In this document: positions 24,124 to 33,480 of the stretch, one piece after another | Layout of the letters: every line of letters starts with the position of its first letter | Numbering within the stretch: the first letter of the stretch is position 1 | DNA from: Actinomycetota bacterium | Lineage (GTDB): Bacteria > Actinomycetota > Acidimicrobiia > Acidimicrobiales > Ilumatobacteraceae | Direction: 5' to 3' | Assembly: GCA_016700055.1 (NCBI GenBank) | Contig: CP064997.1 | Span: 62,001 to 126,000 of the forward strand | Length of the DNA stretch: 64,000 nt | Notes under the pieces: model-generated | Databases searched by the model: none | The model's input: only the letters and a program-made list of their open reading frames with translations | Told to the model about the DNA's origin: nothing | Translations under genes and position numbers: made by a program

Positions 24124-25238
24124 GCGGCGACCGCATCGGGCGGCTGTACACCGAGCACGGGCAGAGTCCGTGGCTCGACAACTTGCGGCGCGGCTACCTG
24201 ACGAGTGGTGAGCTCGCCGGGCTGCGTGACCGCGGCGTGCGCGGGCTCACCTCCAACCCGACCATCTTCCAGAAGGCGATCCAGGGATCGGCCGACTACG
24301 ACGAGCAGTTCGGGCGCCTCGCCGCCGACGCGAACCCCGTGATCGACGACTACTGGGCGCTCGTGCTGCACGACATCTTGGGCGCACTCGACGTCTTCGC
24401 CCCGGTGTACGACTCGAGCGAGGGTGGCGACGGGTTCGTGAGCGTCGAGGTCGACCCCGGCCTCGCGCACGACGCCGCCGGCACCGAGGCCGCTGCCCGT
24501 GACCTGCACCTGCGCATCGCCCGGGCGAACCTGATGGTGAAGATCCCCGCCACCGAGGCCGGCCTGCCGGCGATCCGCCAGATGATCGCCGAGGGACGCA
24601 ACGTCAACGTCACGTTGATCTTCAGCCTCGAGCGGCACCGCCAGGTGATGGAGGCCTACCTCGACGGCCTCGAGGCGTTCGCGGCCACACCGGGCGCCGA
24701 CCTGTCACGGGTGGCGAGCGTGGCCAGCTTCTTCATCAGCCGGGTCGACACCGAGGTCGACCGGCGCCTCGACACGCTCGGATCCCCCGAGGCGCTCGCG
24801 TTGCGAGGGAAGGCGGCGGTGGCCCAGGGCAAGCTGGCGTACCAGCAGTTCCGCTCCGTGTTCGACGGGCCGCGATGGCAGGCCCTCGCCGCCCGCGGGG
24901 CCCGCGTGCAGCGGCCGCTCTGGGCCTCGACCTCGACCAAGAACCCCGCCTACCGCGACACGCTCTACGTCGACGAGCTCATCGGCCCGGACACGGTGAA
25001 CACGTTGCCCGACGACACGCTCGCCGCCTTCGCCGACCACGGCTTGCTGGCCCGGCGCGTAGACGACGAAGTCGACGCCGCAGAGGCCACCTGGAGCGCC
25101 CTTTCCGCCGCGGGCGTAGACATGGCCGACGTCGCCGCCCGGCTCGAGCGAGAAGGCGTCTCCGCGTTCCAGAAGAGCTTCGACGAGCTGCTCGACGCGC
25201 TCGGCACCAAGGCCGGCGAGCTGCACGCCGATCCCTGA
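24120..25238 (+). CDS. tal: Transaldolase
   Basis: Transfers a dihydroxyacetone unit between sugar phosphates; partner of transketolase. The 372-residue protein is the long actinobacterial type: GVRGLTSNPTIFQKAI, the Schiff-base Lys in LMVKIPATEAGLPAI, NVNVTLIFSLERH, and PLWASTSTKNP. The ATG overlaps the tkt stop, so the two are translationally coupled. A candidate hairpin terminator surrounds its stop codon. Confidence 0.95.
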   Translation: MSGDRIGRLYTEHGQSPWLDNLRRGYLTSGELAGLRDRGVRGLTSNPTIFQKAIQGSADYDEQFGRLAADANPVIDDYWALVLHDILGALDVFAPVYDSSEGGDGFVSVEVDPGLAHDAAGTEAAARDLHLRIARANLMVKIPATEAGLPAIRQMIAEGRNVNVTLIFSLERHRQVMEAYLDGLEAFAATPGADLSRVASVASFFISRVDTEVDRRLDTLGSPEALALRGKAAVAQGKLAYQQFRSVFDGPRWQALAARGARVQRPLWASTSTKNPAYRDTLYVDELIGPDTVNTLPDDTLAAFADHGLLARRVDDEVDAAEATWSALSAAGVDMADVAARLEREGVSAFQKSFDELLDALGTKAGELHADP

Positions 25239-25258
25239 CCCGAAGGCGCGCCGTCAGG
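25232..25258 (+). terminator. Candidate terminator of tkt-tal
   Basis: CCCTGAC and GTCAGGG form 7-bp arms around a 13-base loop whose centre GGCGCGCC is itself palindromic. The 5' arm contains the tal stop codon. There is no clear T-run. Confidence 0.4.
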
Positions 25259-25300
25259 GGCGAGGGGACCAAAGCCTCTATGGGTCGCTCGCCCGATCAG

Positions 25301-25316
25301 GTTAGGTATCCCTAAC
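25301..25316 (+). promoter_or_regulatory. IdeR/DtxR-type iron box before feoA
   Basis: GTTAGG-TATC-CCTAAC is a perfect 6-bp inverted repeat that matches the outline of the IdeR/DtxR consensus (TTAGG...CCTAA) and overlaps a likely -10 (TAGGTAT). It lies 48 bases before the feoA start, so the operon is probably repressed when iron is plentiful. Confidence 0.75.
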
Positions 25317-25363
25317 ACACCTTTGCCCCGGTGTGGATCGACGCGCCGAATGGAGGGCACCGG

Positions 25364-25624
25364 TTGAAGCTGTCGGACGTGAAGGTGGGAGCCTCGGCGG
25401 TGGTCACTGCGGTGGTCGACGGCGTGCGCTCCCGCCGGCTGGAGGACCTCGGCTTCTGGCCGGGAACGTTGGTGCGGGTGGAGCGGCGCGCTCCTCTCGG
25501 TGACCCGGTCGTCTACGAGCTGCGCGGCGTACGCCTGGCGATGCGGCGCGCCGACGCGGCGCTGGTCGAGGTGGTCGAGACGGACCACGTGGTCGAGGCG
25601 GTCGACGGCGATGGCCCGCGCTGA
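25364..25624 (+). CDS. feoA: Ferrous iron transport protein FeoA
   Basis: Small SH3-like cytosolic partner of FeoB. The 86-residue form starts at a TTG (MKLSDVKVGASAVVTAV) with GGAGG 7 bases upstream, which fits the family start; a GTG 33 bases earlier would add 11 unrelated residues. The motifs RRLEDLGFWPGTLVRVERRAP and GVRLAMRRADAALVEV are typical. It overlaps feoB by 14 bases. Confidence 0.93.
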   Translation: MKLSDVKVGASAVVTAVVDGVRSRRLEDLGFWPGTLVRVERRAPLGDPVVYELRGVRLAMRRADAALVEVVETDHVVEAVDGDGPR

Positions 25625-27563
25625 CCAACCGCGGTCCGACGCGTCCTGTCACGACGCGCCGGGTCAACACCGCGGCCAGACCCGCCATGCCCTGCGCGAC
25701 GGCCACATCGCCCTCCTCGGCAGCCCGAACAGCGGTAAGACGACGATCTTCAACGCGTTGACCGGCCTGCGGGCGAAGACCGCCAACTACCCCGGGGTCA
25801 CCGTCAGCCGCCACGAGGGGATCGCGCGCCTACCGGAGGGGCAAGGCACCGCGGGCGACTCGGTGCTGCTCGTCGACCTGCCCGGGTCCTACGGCCTGTC
25901 CCCCGTCAGCCCCGACGAGCAGGTCGTCGTCGACACCCTCGCCGGCCACGGCGACGAGCGGCCCCGGGCACTCGTGATGGTCGTCGACGCGACGGCACTG
26001 GAGCGTTCGTTGCTGTTCGTCGCCGAGGTGCTGCACCTCGACCTGCCGACCTGCGTGGTGCTGACGATGGTCGACGAGGTGACCGCCCGCGGCGGCTCGG
26101 TCGATGTCGCCGGGCTCGCCCGCGCGCTCGGCGTTCCGGTGGTGCCGGTGGTCGGCCATCGCGGCATCGGCCTCGACCGCCTGCGCGCGCTGCTCGCCGA
26201 CACCGACACATGGGAGCGCCCGGTGATGCGACCCCCTGCGGAGCGTGAGCACCGCGCGGCGTGGGTGGCCTCGGTGGTCGCCTCGAGCGTCAAGACGCCT
26301 GGTCCGGACAAGCGCTCGCGGCGCATCGACGCGGTGCTGTTGCACCCCGTCTCCGGCTTCGTCGTGTTCCTGCTCGCGATGGTGCTCTTCTTCCAGGCCA
26401 TCTTCGCCTGGGCGGCACCGGTCGTCGACCTGCTGGAGCGCGCCATCAGCTGGCTCGGCGACCAGGCGCGTGAGCTCTTCCCGGGCGTGCTCGGCGACTT
26501 CGTCGCCGACGGTGCGATCGCCGGTGTCGGGGGTGTGGTGGTGTTCCTGCCCCAGATCGTGTTGCTGTTCACGATCCTCGCCGTGATGGAGAAGACCGGG
26601 TATCTGGCCAGAGCCGCATTCCTCGCCGACCGGGTGATGGGCCGCTTCGGGCTGGAGGGGCGCAGCTTCGTCGCGATGCTGTCGTCGTTCGCGTGCGCCG
26701 TGCCTGGGATCATGTCCACCCGTACCATCCCGAGCGAGCGACGCCGTCTGGCGACGATGCTCGCCGCCCCGTTGATGACGTGCTCGGCGCGGCTGCCGGT
26801 GTACACGCTGATGATCTCCGCGTTCGTCTCCGACCGGGCCGTGTTCGGGCCGCTGCGCAGCCAGGGCCTGGTGCTGTTCGGCCTGTACGTGCTCGGCGCG
26901 CTGTCCGGCCTCGTCTACGCCGGCGTGCTCAATCGCACGATGCTGACCGGTGCAACGGCACCGTTCCTGATGGAGCTGCCCCCCTACCGGCGTCCGACGA
27001 TCCGTTCCGTCCTGCTCTACACGTGGGACGGCGCGTGGTCGTTCCTGCGCAAGGCGGGCACGATCATCCTCGCCACGTCGCTCGTGCTGTGGGTGCTGCT
27101 CAGCCTGCCGAGGGTGTCGGCTCCGGAGGGCCTGAACGAGGCCGAAGCGGCGAGCTACGAGATGGAGCACAGCCTGGCCGGTCGGATCGGCACGGCTTTG
27201 GAGCCTGTCTTCGAACCGCTCGGCTTCGAGTGGCGCACGAACGTCGCGATCATCTCCAGCTTCGCCGCCCGCGAGGTGTTCGTCAGCACGCTTGCGCTCA
27301 CCACTGCGGCCGAGTCCGAGGAGGCCCTGCCCGAACGCCTCCGCGGCCTTCAGCACGAGGACGGCTCGCTCGTGTACGACTCGGCCACCGTCGCGGCCGT
27401 GCTCGTGTTCTTCGTGTACGCGCTGCAGTGCCTGGCCACCGTCGCGGTGCTGCGCCGCGAGTCGAACTCGTGGAAGTGGCCACTCGTCGCGCTCGGCTCG
27501 ATGTTCCTGCTCGCCTACGTCGGTGCGTTCGTCGCCAGGCAGGTGGTGTATGCCCTCGCCTAG
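25611..27563 (+). CDS. feoB: Ferrous iron transporter FeoB
   Basis: Inner-membrane Fe(II) importer with an N-terminal G-protein domain, 650 residues. G1 is GSPNSGKT (37-44), G2 lies in NYPGVTVSRHEG, and G3 is DLPG (90-92 region). The G4 position reads TMVD (152-155) rather than the usual NxxD, so the base-recognising Asn is replaced by Thr. The membrane part has the Gate segments FVAMLSSFACAVPGIMSTR and APLMTCSARLPVYTL and ends in VGAFVARQVVYALA. The ATG at 25611 overlaps feoA. A cysteine-bearing gene follows with overlap. Confidence 0.94.
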   Translation: MARADQPRSDASCHDAPGQHRGQTRHALRDGHIALLGSPNSGKTTIFNALTGLRAKTANYPGVTVSRHEGIARLPEGQGTAGDSVLLVDLPGSYGLSPVSPDEQVVVDTLAGHGDERPRALVMVVDATALERSLLFVAEVLHLDLPTCVVLTMVDEVTARGGSVDVAGLARALGVPVVPVVGHRGIGLDRLRALLADTDTWERPVMRPPAEREHRAAWVASVVASSVKTPGPDKRSRRIDAVLLHPVSGFVVFLLAMVLFFQAIFAWAAPVVDLLERAISWLGDQARELFPGVLGDFVADGAIAGVGGVVVFLPQIVLLFTILAVMEKTGYLARAAFLADRVMGRFGLEGRSFVAMLSSFACAVPGIMSTRTIPSERRRLATMLAAPLMTCSARLPVYTLMISAFVSDRAVFGPLRSQGLVLFGLYVLGALSGLVYAGVLNRTMLTGATAPFLMELPPYRRPTIRSVLLYTWDGAWSFLRKAGTIILATSLVLWVLLSLPRVSAPEGLNEAEAASYEMEHSLAGRIGTALEPVFEPLGFEWRTNVAIISSFAAREVFVSTLALTTAAESEEALPERLRGLQHEDGSLVYDSATVAAVLVFFVYALQCLATVAVLRRESNSWKWPLVALGSMFLLAYVGAFVARQVVYALA

Positions 27564-28023
27564 TGCCCCACCCGCGGTGTGGCCCGCTCATGTCGAGCGC
27601 ACCGGTGATCCGTGCGAGCTGCGCTGGGTGTGCAACCACGGCGGACTCGCCGCCTCGCCCGGCGGCCGGCGCCGACCCGACGCCAAGAGCCACCTGGCCG
27701 CACTGGTCGACGACGGCACCCTCGTCGGCCTGCGGGTGGTCGACGGCAACCTGCACGTACGCGCCGTCGACGCAACCGCGTGGGCGCGAATGGCCCCGAC
27801 CGTCCACGACGCCGTCGTGGCCGACCTCGCGCGTGACGCCGCCTGGCTGACGACTCCTGTCGACGCACCCGCGGGCTCGGCGGCCCGGCACGCCGACGAC
27901 CAGCCCGTCGCGGTGATGGTCCTGCCCCCAACCTGTCGCGGGTGCAGGCACGCCGAGACATCGCGCGATCATGGGCTGCGATGCACGTCGCTCAGCTCTG
28001 GCAGTACCCCGTCAAGTCGATGA
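27550..28023 (+). CDS. Unknown protein with cysteine pairs, third gene of the feo operon
   Basis: 157 residues, overlapping the end of feoB by 14 bases and the next gene by 43. Codons keep the strong third-position GC bias of neighbouring genes, so I take it as real. It has PCELRWVC near the N-terminus and TCRGCRHAETSRDHGLRC near the C-terminus, which could bind a metal or an Fe-S cluster. In other operons this position holds feoC, a small winged-helix protein; I see no clear winged helix here, so FeoC is only a positional guess. Confidence 0.55.
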   Translation: MPSPSAPPAVWPAHVERTGDPCELRWVCNHGGLAASPGGRRRPDAKSHLAALVDDGTLVGLRVVDGNLHVRAVDATAWARMAPTVHDAVVADLARDAAWLTTPVDAPAGSAARHADDQPVAVMVLPPTCRGCRHAETSRDHGLRCTSLSSGSTPSSR

Positions 28024-28865
28024 TCGGAGTCCAGGTCGGCGAGGTCGACCTGGACGACCTCGGGATCGTCGGCGACCGTACCTGGGCGGTGCGTGACCTC
28101 GAGCGCGGGGGCATCCGCGGCGCGAAGAAGATCGGGGGTCTGATGCGTCTGGCCGCCCGGTACGCGCAGGCGCCCGCCGAAGGCTCCACACGTGAACGGC
28201 GCCCCGTGGTGATCACCCTGCCCGACGGCACCGAGGTGCGCAGCGACGACGACGACGCCGACGAGAAGATCAGCGCCGCGGTCGGACACCGTGTCCGCTT
28301 GGAAGCCCTGCAACCGGCCGACGACCTCGACCACTACCGCCGCGGCCCGGGTGACAGCGACGACATCATCGCCGAGCTGCGCGGAATCTTCGGACGCGTC
28401 GGGGACGAGCCGCTGCCGGATCTCGGCCAGTTCCCACCCGTGATCGTCGAGTACGAATCACCGCCGGGCACCTACTACGACGCCTTCCCGTTGCTCGTGA
28501 TGACCACATCCGCGCTCGCTTCGATGCAGGCCGCGCTCGCCGGCTCGGTGGTCGACGTGCGCCGCTTCCGGCCCTCGATCGTGCTCGAGGTGGACGACCA
28601 CGACGAGGTCGGCGAGGGGACGCCTGCAGGCCATCCCGAGCTCGGCTGGGCGGGTCGCCGGGCTAGGATCGGCACGGCCGAGATCGAGCTGCTCGGCGGC
28701 TGCCCGCGATGCGTGATGGTGACGCGCGAGATCAGCCCGGAGATCCCCGCCGACACCGGCGTGCTGCGTCACGTCGTGCGCGAGCTCGATCAGAACGTCG
28801 GCGCCTACGCCTCGGTGGTGGCGCCGGGCCGAGTCGGGGTCGACGACCGCCTGCATTGGATCTGA
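27981..28865 (+). CDS. MOSC-domain protein (YcbX/mARC-like)
   Basis: 294 residues with an N-terminal MOSC_N beta-barrel (VAQLWQYPVKSMIGVQVGEVDL, GIVGDRTWAVRD) and a C-terminal MOSC domain with the molybdenum-ligand Cys in GGCPRCVMVTREIS. Proteins of this type bind molybdenum cofactor and can reduce N-hydroxylated compounds. The ATG at 27981 fits the family start better than one 39 bases earlier. The gene overlaps the unknown feo-operon gene and is followed by an ABC exporter 6 bases later. Confidence 0.85.
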   Translation: MHVAQLWQYPVKSMIGVQVGEVDLDDLGIVGDRTWAVRDLERGGIRGAKKIGGLMRLAARYAQAPAEGSTRERRPVVITLPDGTEVRSDDDDADEKISAAVGHRVRLEALQPADDLDHYRRGPGDSDDIIAELRGIFGRVGDEPLPDLGQFPPVIVEYESPPGTYYDAFPLLVMTTSALASMQAALAGSVVDVRRFRPSIVLEVDDHDEVGEGTPAGHPELGWAGRRARIGTAEIELLGGCPRCVMVTREISPEIPADTGVLRHVVRELDQNVGAYASVVAPGRVGVDDRLHWI

Positions 28866-28871
28866 GCCTCG

Positions 28872-29822
28872 ATGGCGCGGTTCCTCGACGACGCAGATCT
28901 CACGATCAGCGTTGCGGGACTGCGCAAGTCGTACGGGGCCACGTTGGCCGTAGACGGTGTCGACCTCGCCGTCCGTCGCGGCGAGATCTTCGGGATCGTC
29001 GGCCCCAACGGCTCCGGGAAGACGACGACCGTGGAGTGCATTCAGGGCCTGCGCACGCCGGACGAGGGCATCCTCAACGTGCTGGGGTACGACCCGGTGC
29101 GGGATCGATCGCAATTGCGCACCCGCGTCGGCTGCCAGCTCCAGGACTCGGCCCTGCCGGAGAGGATCAAGGTGTGGGAAGCGCTCGACCTCTTTGCTTC
29201 TCTCGTTCCGGACCCGGCCGACACCGATCTGCTCCTCGAGGACTGGGGGTTGAAGCAGAAGCGGAGCGCGGCGTTTGCCGAGCTCTCCGGCGGGCAGCGC
29301 CAGCGGCTGTTCGTCGCCCTCGCACTCGTGAACCGGCCGGAGCTGGTCTTCCTCGACGAGATGACGACCGGCCTCGATCCTGCCGCCCGTCGCGTCGCCT
29401 GGGAGCTGATCCGCGAGGTACGCAGCCGCGGCTCCACCGTCGTGCTCGTCACCCACTTCATGGACGAGGCCGAGCATCTCTGTGACCGCGTCGCGGTGGT
29501 GCGAGCTGGCCGCGTCGTCGCCTGCGACTCACCCGCTGCGCTCGTCTCCAGGTTCGCATCGGGGATGACCGTCACCTTTTCGTGCCGGGAGACCGACCTC
29601 GGCTGGCTCGGCCACCTGCAGGGCGTCAGCGAGGTGCGCCGTGAGGGCGACAGGGTGCTCGTCAAGGGCACCGGGCCGGTGCTGGTGCGCACGGCGGCCG
29701 CGCTGTCCGCACGAGGGATCGAACCGGAGGACCTCGACGTCGAGCGCCCCTCCCTCGAAGACGTCTACCTCGGGCTGACAGAGGGGCACGCCGGCGCCGA
29801 ACGACCGCTGGCAGACTCCTGA
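28872..29822 (+). CDS. ABC transporter ATP-binding protein
   Basis: 316-residue ATPase of a two-gene ABC-2 exporter. Walker A is GPNGSGKTT, the signature LSGGQRQRLFVALAL and Walker B LVFLDEMTTGLD follow, with a switch His in VLVTHFMDEAEH. A C-terminal DUF4162-like domain of about 80 residues follows the core, as in drug and antibiotic exporters. It overlaps the permease gene by one base (TGATG). The substrate is unknown. Confidence 0.93.
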   Translation: MARFLDDADLTISVAGLRKSYGATLAVDGVDLAVRRGEIFGIVGPNGSGKTTTVECIQGLRTPDEGILNVLGYDPVRDRSQLRTRVGCQLQDSALPERIKVWEALDLFASLVPDPADTDLLLEDWGLKQKRSAAFAELSGGQRQRLFVALALVNRPELVFLDEMTTGLDPAARRVAWELIREVRSRGSTVVLVTHFMDEAEHLCDRVAVVRAGRVVACDSPAALVSRFASGMTVTFSCRETDLGWLGHLQGVSEVRREGDRVLVKGTGPVLVRTAAALSARGIEPEDLDVERPSLEDVYLGLTEGHAGAERPLADS

Positions 29823-30577
29823 TGCGAACTCTGCGAACCATGACAGCCGTCGAGTTGAAGCTGTTCGTGCGTGATCCGATGACGATGGTGTTCACGTTCG
29901 TGTTCCCGCTGGTCGTTCTCGTCGTGCTCGCGGGGGTGTTCGGCAACACTCCGGAGACCGCTGAGGACGGGGTAATCGCCTTCCGTGGCGTCGGTCCGAC
30001 GGACTACTACATCCCGGCCTACATCGCCCTCACGATCGCGTCGGTGGGGCTGATCGCGCTCCCGGTGCGGATCGCGTCCTACCGTGAGCTCGGCGTGCTG
30101 CGCCGCTACCGGGCATCGTCTGCACCGCTGCGCAGCGTGCTCGGCGCGCAGCTCCTCGTCATGCTGGTGCTCACCGCCGTCGGTTCGATCCTCCTCGTGG
30201 CCCTGGGGTTCGTTGCGTACGACATCGCCGCACCCCACGCTCCCGTCCTCGTCGCGGCCGGGTTCGTGCTCGTCGCCGCGGCGTTCGCCGCGATCGGGTT
30301 GCTCCTCGGCGCGTTGATGCCGTCGGCGCGCGCCGCGCAGGGCCTAGGGCTGATGCTCTTCTTCGTGATGATGTTCCTGAGCGGCGCCGGGCCGCCGCGC
30401 GACGTGATGAGTCCGGGGATGCACGCGATCGGCAACGTCCTACCGCTCACCTATGGCATCGAGGTCTTGCAGGACCCGTGGCTGGGCCTCGGCTGGAACC
30501 ACGTCTCCGCGCTCGTCATGGTCGCCACTGCGGCGCTGGCGGGTCTCGCCGCGTTCCGCTTCTTTCGGTGGGAGTGA
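29822..30577 (+). CDS. ABC-2 type permease
   Basis: 251-residue membrane subunit of the exporter, with six predicted helices: the first after TAVELKLFVRDPMT, and a conserved late segment with FFVMMFLSGAGPPRDVMSPG and GNVLPLTYGIEVLQ. This arrangement is typical of ABC-2 permeases of the daunorubicin/antibiotic export type. It converges on the small minus-strand gene. Confidence 0.9.
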   Translation: MRTLRTMTAVELKLFVRDPMTMVFTFVFPLVVLVVLAGVFGNTPETAEDGVIAFRGVGPTDYYIPAYIALTIASVGLIALPVRIASYRELGVLRRYRASSAPLRSVLGAQLLVMLVLTAVGSILLVALGFVAYDIAAPHAPVLVAAGFVLVAAAFAAIGLLLGALMPSARAAQGLGLMLFFVMMFLSGAGPPRDVMSPGMHAIGNVLPLTYGIEVLQDPWLGLGWNHVSALVMVATAALAGLAAFRFFRWE

Positions 30578-30582
30578 GCCCC

Positions 30583-30789
30583 TCAGTCCTCGTCGGCGGG
30601 TCCTTCGGTGCGCAGCAGCCGCGCCGCCTTCTCGACGGCCCGGCGCGCCGACGTGAGCCGCTTGTCGGCCTCCGGACGGCGCGCTGCACCCCGTCGTGCC
30701 GCCTCACGCAGCACGTCGTAGGCGAGGTCGTCGAGCTCCGCGGAGATCGCGTCGAGGCGCTCGGCCAGTTCGTTCCAGCGTTCGTTCAC
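30583..30789 (-). CDS. Small helical protein of unknown function
   Basis: 68 residues, almost entirely charged helix: ERWNELAERLDAISAELDDLAYDVLREAARR, then a basic segment and an acidic tail. The GTG start overlaps the glcF stop as GTGA, which supports it as a real, coupled gene. I recognise no family. Confidence 0.6.
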   Translation of the reverse strand: MNERWNELAERLDAISAELDDLAYDVLREAARRGAARRPEADKRLTSARRAVEKAARLLRTEGPADED

Positions 30790-31994
30790 GGGGACCTCCG
30801 TACCTCGACGGTGTGACCGGCGAGCACGCCGGCGGCGAGCAGCTCGATCGGGTGGACGACGGTGACGCCCGCCGCGGCGAGGTGCATCGCACACCCCGGG
30901 TTCGCGCTGGCCACCACGAGGGCCTCGTCGCCGGAGCCAGCGAAGGCCGCCGCGCGGGCGATGGAGGCCAGCTTGCGCTGCCTGATCTCGCCCGCGAGCT
31001 CGGGTTGGAGCACCGAGTACGCGCCGCCGGCACCGCAGCACAGCCCGTCGTCGTCGAGCTCGACCACGTCGGCGACGCGCGTGAGCACGCTACGCACCGC
31101 GAGGTGGGCCTTCTGCACATGGCGGAGGTGGCACGGGTCTTGGACGACGACCGGGCCGAGGTGCACCTTCGCCGGCGGCAACTCGTCGAGGTGGGGCACC
31201 AGCCACTCGTGGACGTCGACCACCCGTTTGCTGAAGGCCGCTGCCTCCGGTGAGCCGAGCAGGTGGTCGTAGTCCTTCAGCATCGCTCCGCACCCGGCGG
31301 AGTTGACCACGATCGGCGCGCTGCCGGGCATCGAGTCGATCACCCGGCGGGCCAGCCGTCGAGCCTCGCGCTCGAGCCCGGCGTGCACGTGCAGCGCCCC
31401 GCAGCACGCCCCGCCGGGGCCGGGCAGCGCGTAGGTCACGCCGGCGGCGGTCACGATCGCCGCGGTGGCGTGGTGCACGTCGCGCATCCACGCGTCCATC
31501 ACGCATCCGGTGAACAGCCACACGTCTCCACCGGTCGGCGTCAGCGCCGGTGGCCGCCGCACCCTCAGACCGGCGAGCCCGAGCCGGCCAGGCACCAACC
31601 GCGCGCGCTGCGCGGCGGCGAGCACCGACGAACCGGCGAGCAGCAGGCGGTGTCGCCCGAGCAGGCGGAGGCCGAGCCGCTGCCAGCGCGGCGTGATCCG
31701 GTGGTCGGTGGCGAGCGCGGCACGGGTGCCCTCCATCAGGCGGCCGAACTGCACCCCGCTCGGGCATGCCGGCTCGCATCCGCGGCACTGCACGCACGTC
31801 TCGACGAAGCGGAGGAAGTCGTCGTCGGCCGGCGCGCCCTCCCACTGCACGGCCCGCATCGCCGCGATCCGTCCCCGCGGAGATAGCGCCTCCTCACCAG
31901 TGGCCCGAAACGTCGGGCAGTGGGGAAGGCACAGCCCACAGCTCACGCACGACGCCAGCTCGGCGTCGGTGAGGTGCAGGCGGAGCCCCGGCAT
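30786..31994 (-). CDS. glcF: Glycolate oxidase iron-sulfur subunit
   Basis: Electron-transfer subunit that passes electrons from the GlcD flavin to the membrane. The 402-residue protein has two 4Fe-4S motifs, CVSCGLCLPHCP and CVQCRGCEPACP, and two CCG domains (GGACCGALH and GLCCGAGGAYSV). The ATG at 31994 was chosen over one 57 bases earlier from the family N-terminus and a TANNNT hexamer 9 bases upstream. It is separated from glcE and glcD by a phosphotransferase and an aldehyde dehydrogenase on the other strand. Confidence 0.88.
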   Translation of the reverse strand: MPGLRLHLTDAELASCVSCGLCLPHCPTFRATGEEALSPRGRIAAMRAVQWEGAPADDDFLRFVETCVQCRGCEPACPSGVQFGRLMEGTRAALATDHRITPRWQRLGLRLLGRHRLLLAGSSVLAAAQRARLVPGRLGLAGLRVRRPPALTPTGGDVWLFTGCVMDAWMRDVHHATAAIVTAAGVTYALPGPGGACCGALHVHAGLEREARRLARRVIDSMPGSAPIVVNSAGCGAMLKDYDHLLGSPEAAAFSKRVVDVHEWLVPHLDELPPAKVHLGPVVVQDPCHLRHVQKAHLAVRSVLTRVADVVELDDDGLCCGAGGAYSVLQPELAGEIRQRKLASIARAAAFAGSGDEALVVASANPGCAMHLAAAGVTVVHPIELLAAGVLAGHTVEVRRSP

Positions 31995-32003
31995 CGGGCG
32001 CCC

Positions 32004-32009
32004 ACGGTA
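32004..32009 (-). promoter_or_regulatory. Candidate -10 box for glcF
   Basis: TACCGT ends 9 bases before the ATG at 31994, in the divergent gap shared with the aldehyde dehydrogenase gene. Confidence 0.4.
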
Positions 32010-32019
32010 CCCGGGGAGC

Positions 32020-32049
32020 GAGCCGGTGCGAGCCGGTGCGGGCCGGGGC
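32020..32049. repeat. Short tandem repeat in the glcF/aldehyde dehydrogenase gap
   Basis: Two identical 10-base units GAGCCGGTGC followed by a diverged third (GGGCCGGGGC). It lies between the two candidate -10 boxes of the divergent genes. Confidence 0.5.
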
Positions 32050-32059
32050 AAGCGACAAC

Positions 32060-32065
32060 TAGCGT
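32060..32065 (+). promoter_or_regulatory. Candidate -10 box for the aldehyde dehydrogenase
   Basis: TAGCGT ends 6 bases before the ATG at 32072; no ribosome-binding site is visible. Confidence 0.4.
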
Positions 32066-32071
32066 GGCCAC

Positions 32072-33458
<1,387 letters not shown>

Positions 33459-33460
<2 letters not shown>

Positions 33461-33480
33461 GCCGGTAGCGGCTGCGGCTC
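33459..33480. terminator. Hairpin between convergent aldehyde dehydrogenase and phosphotransferase genes
   Basis: GAGCCG and CGGCTC form 6-bp arms around a 10-base loop, with an alternative AGCCG-GTAG-CGGCT hairpin inside. It spans the gap between the two stop codons. Confidence 0.35.
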
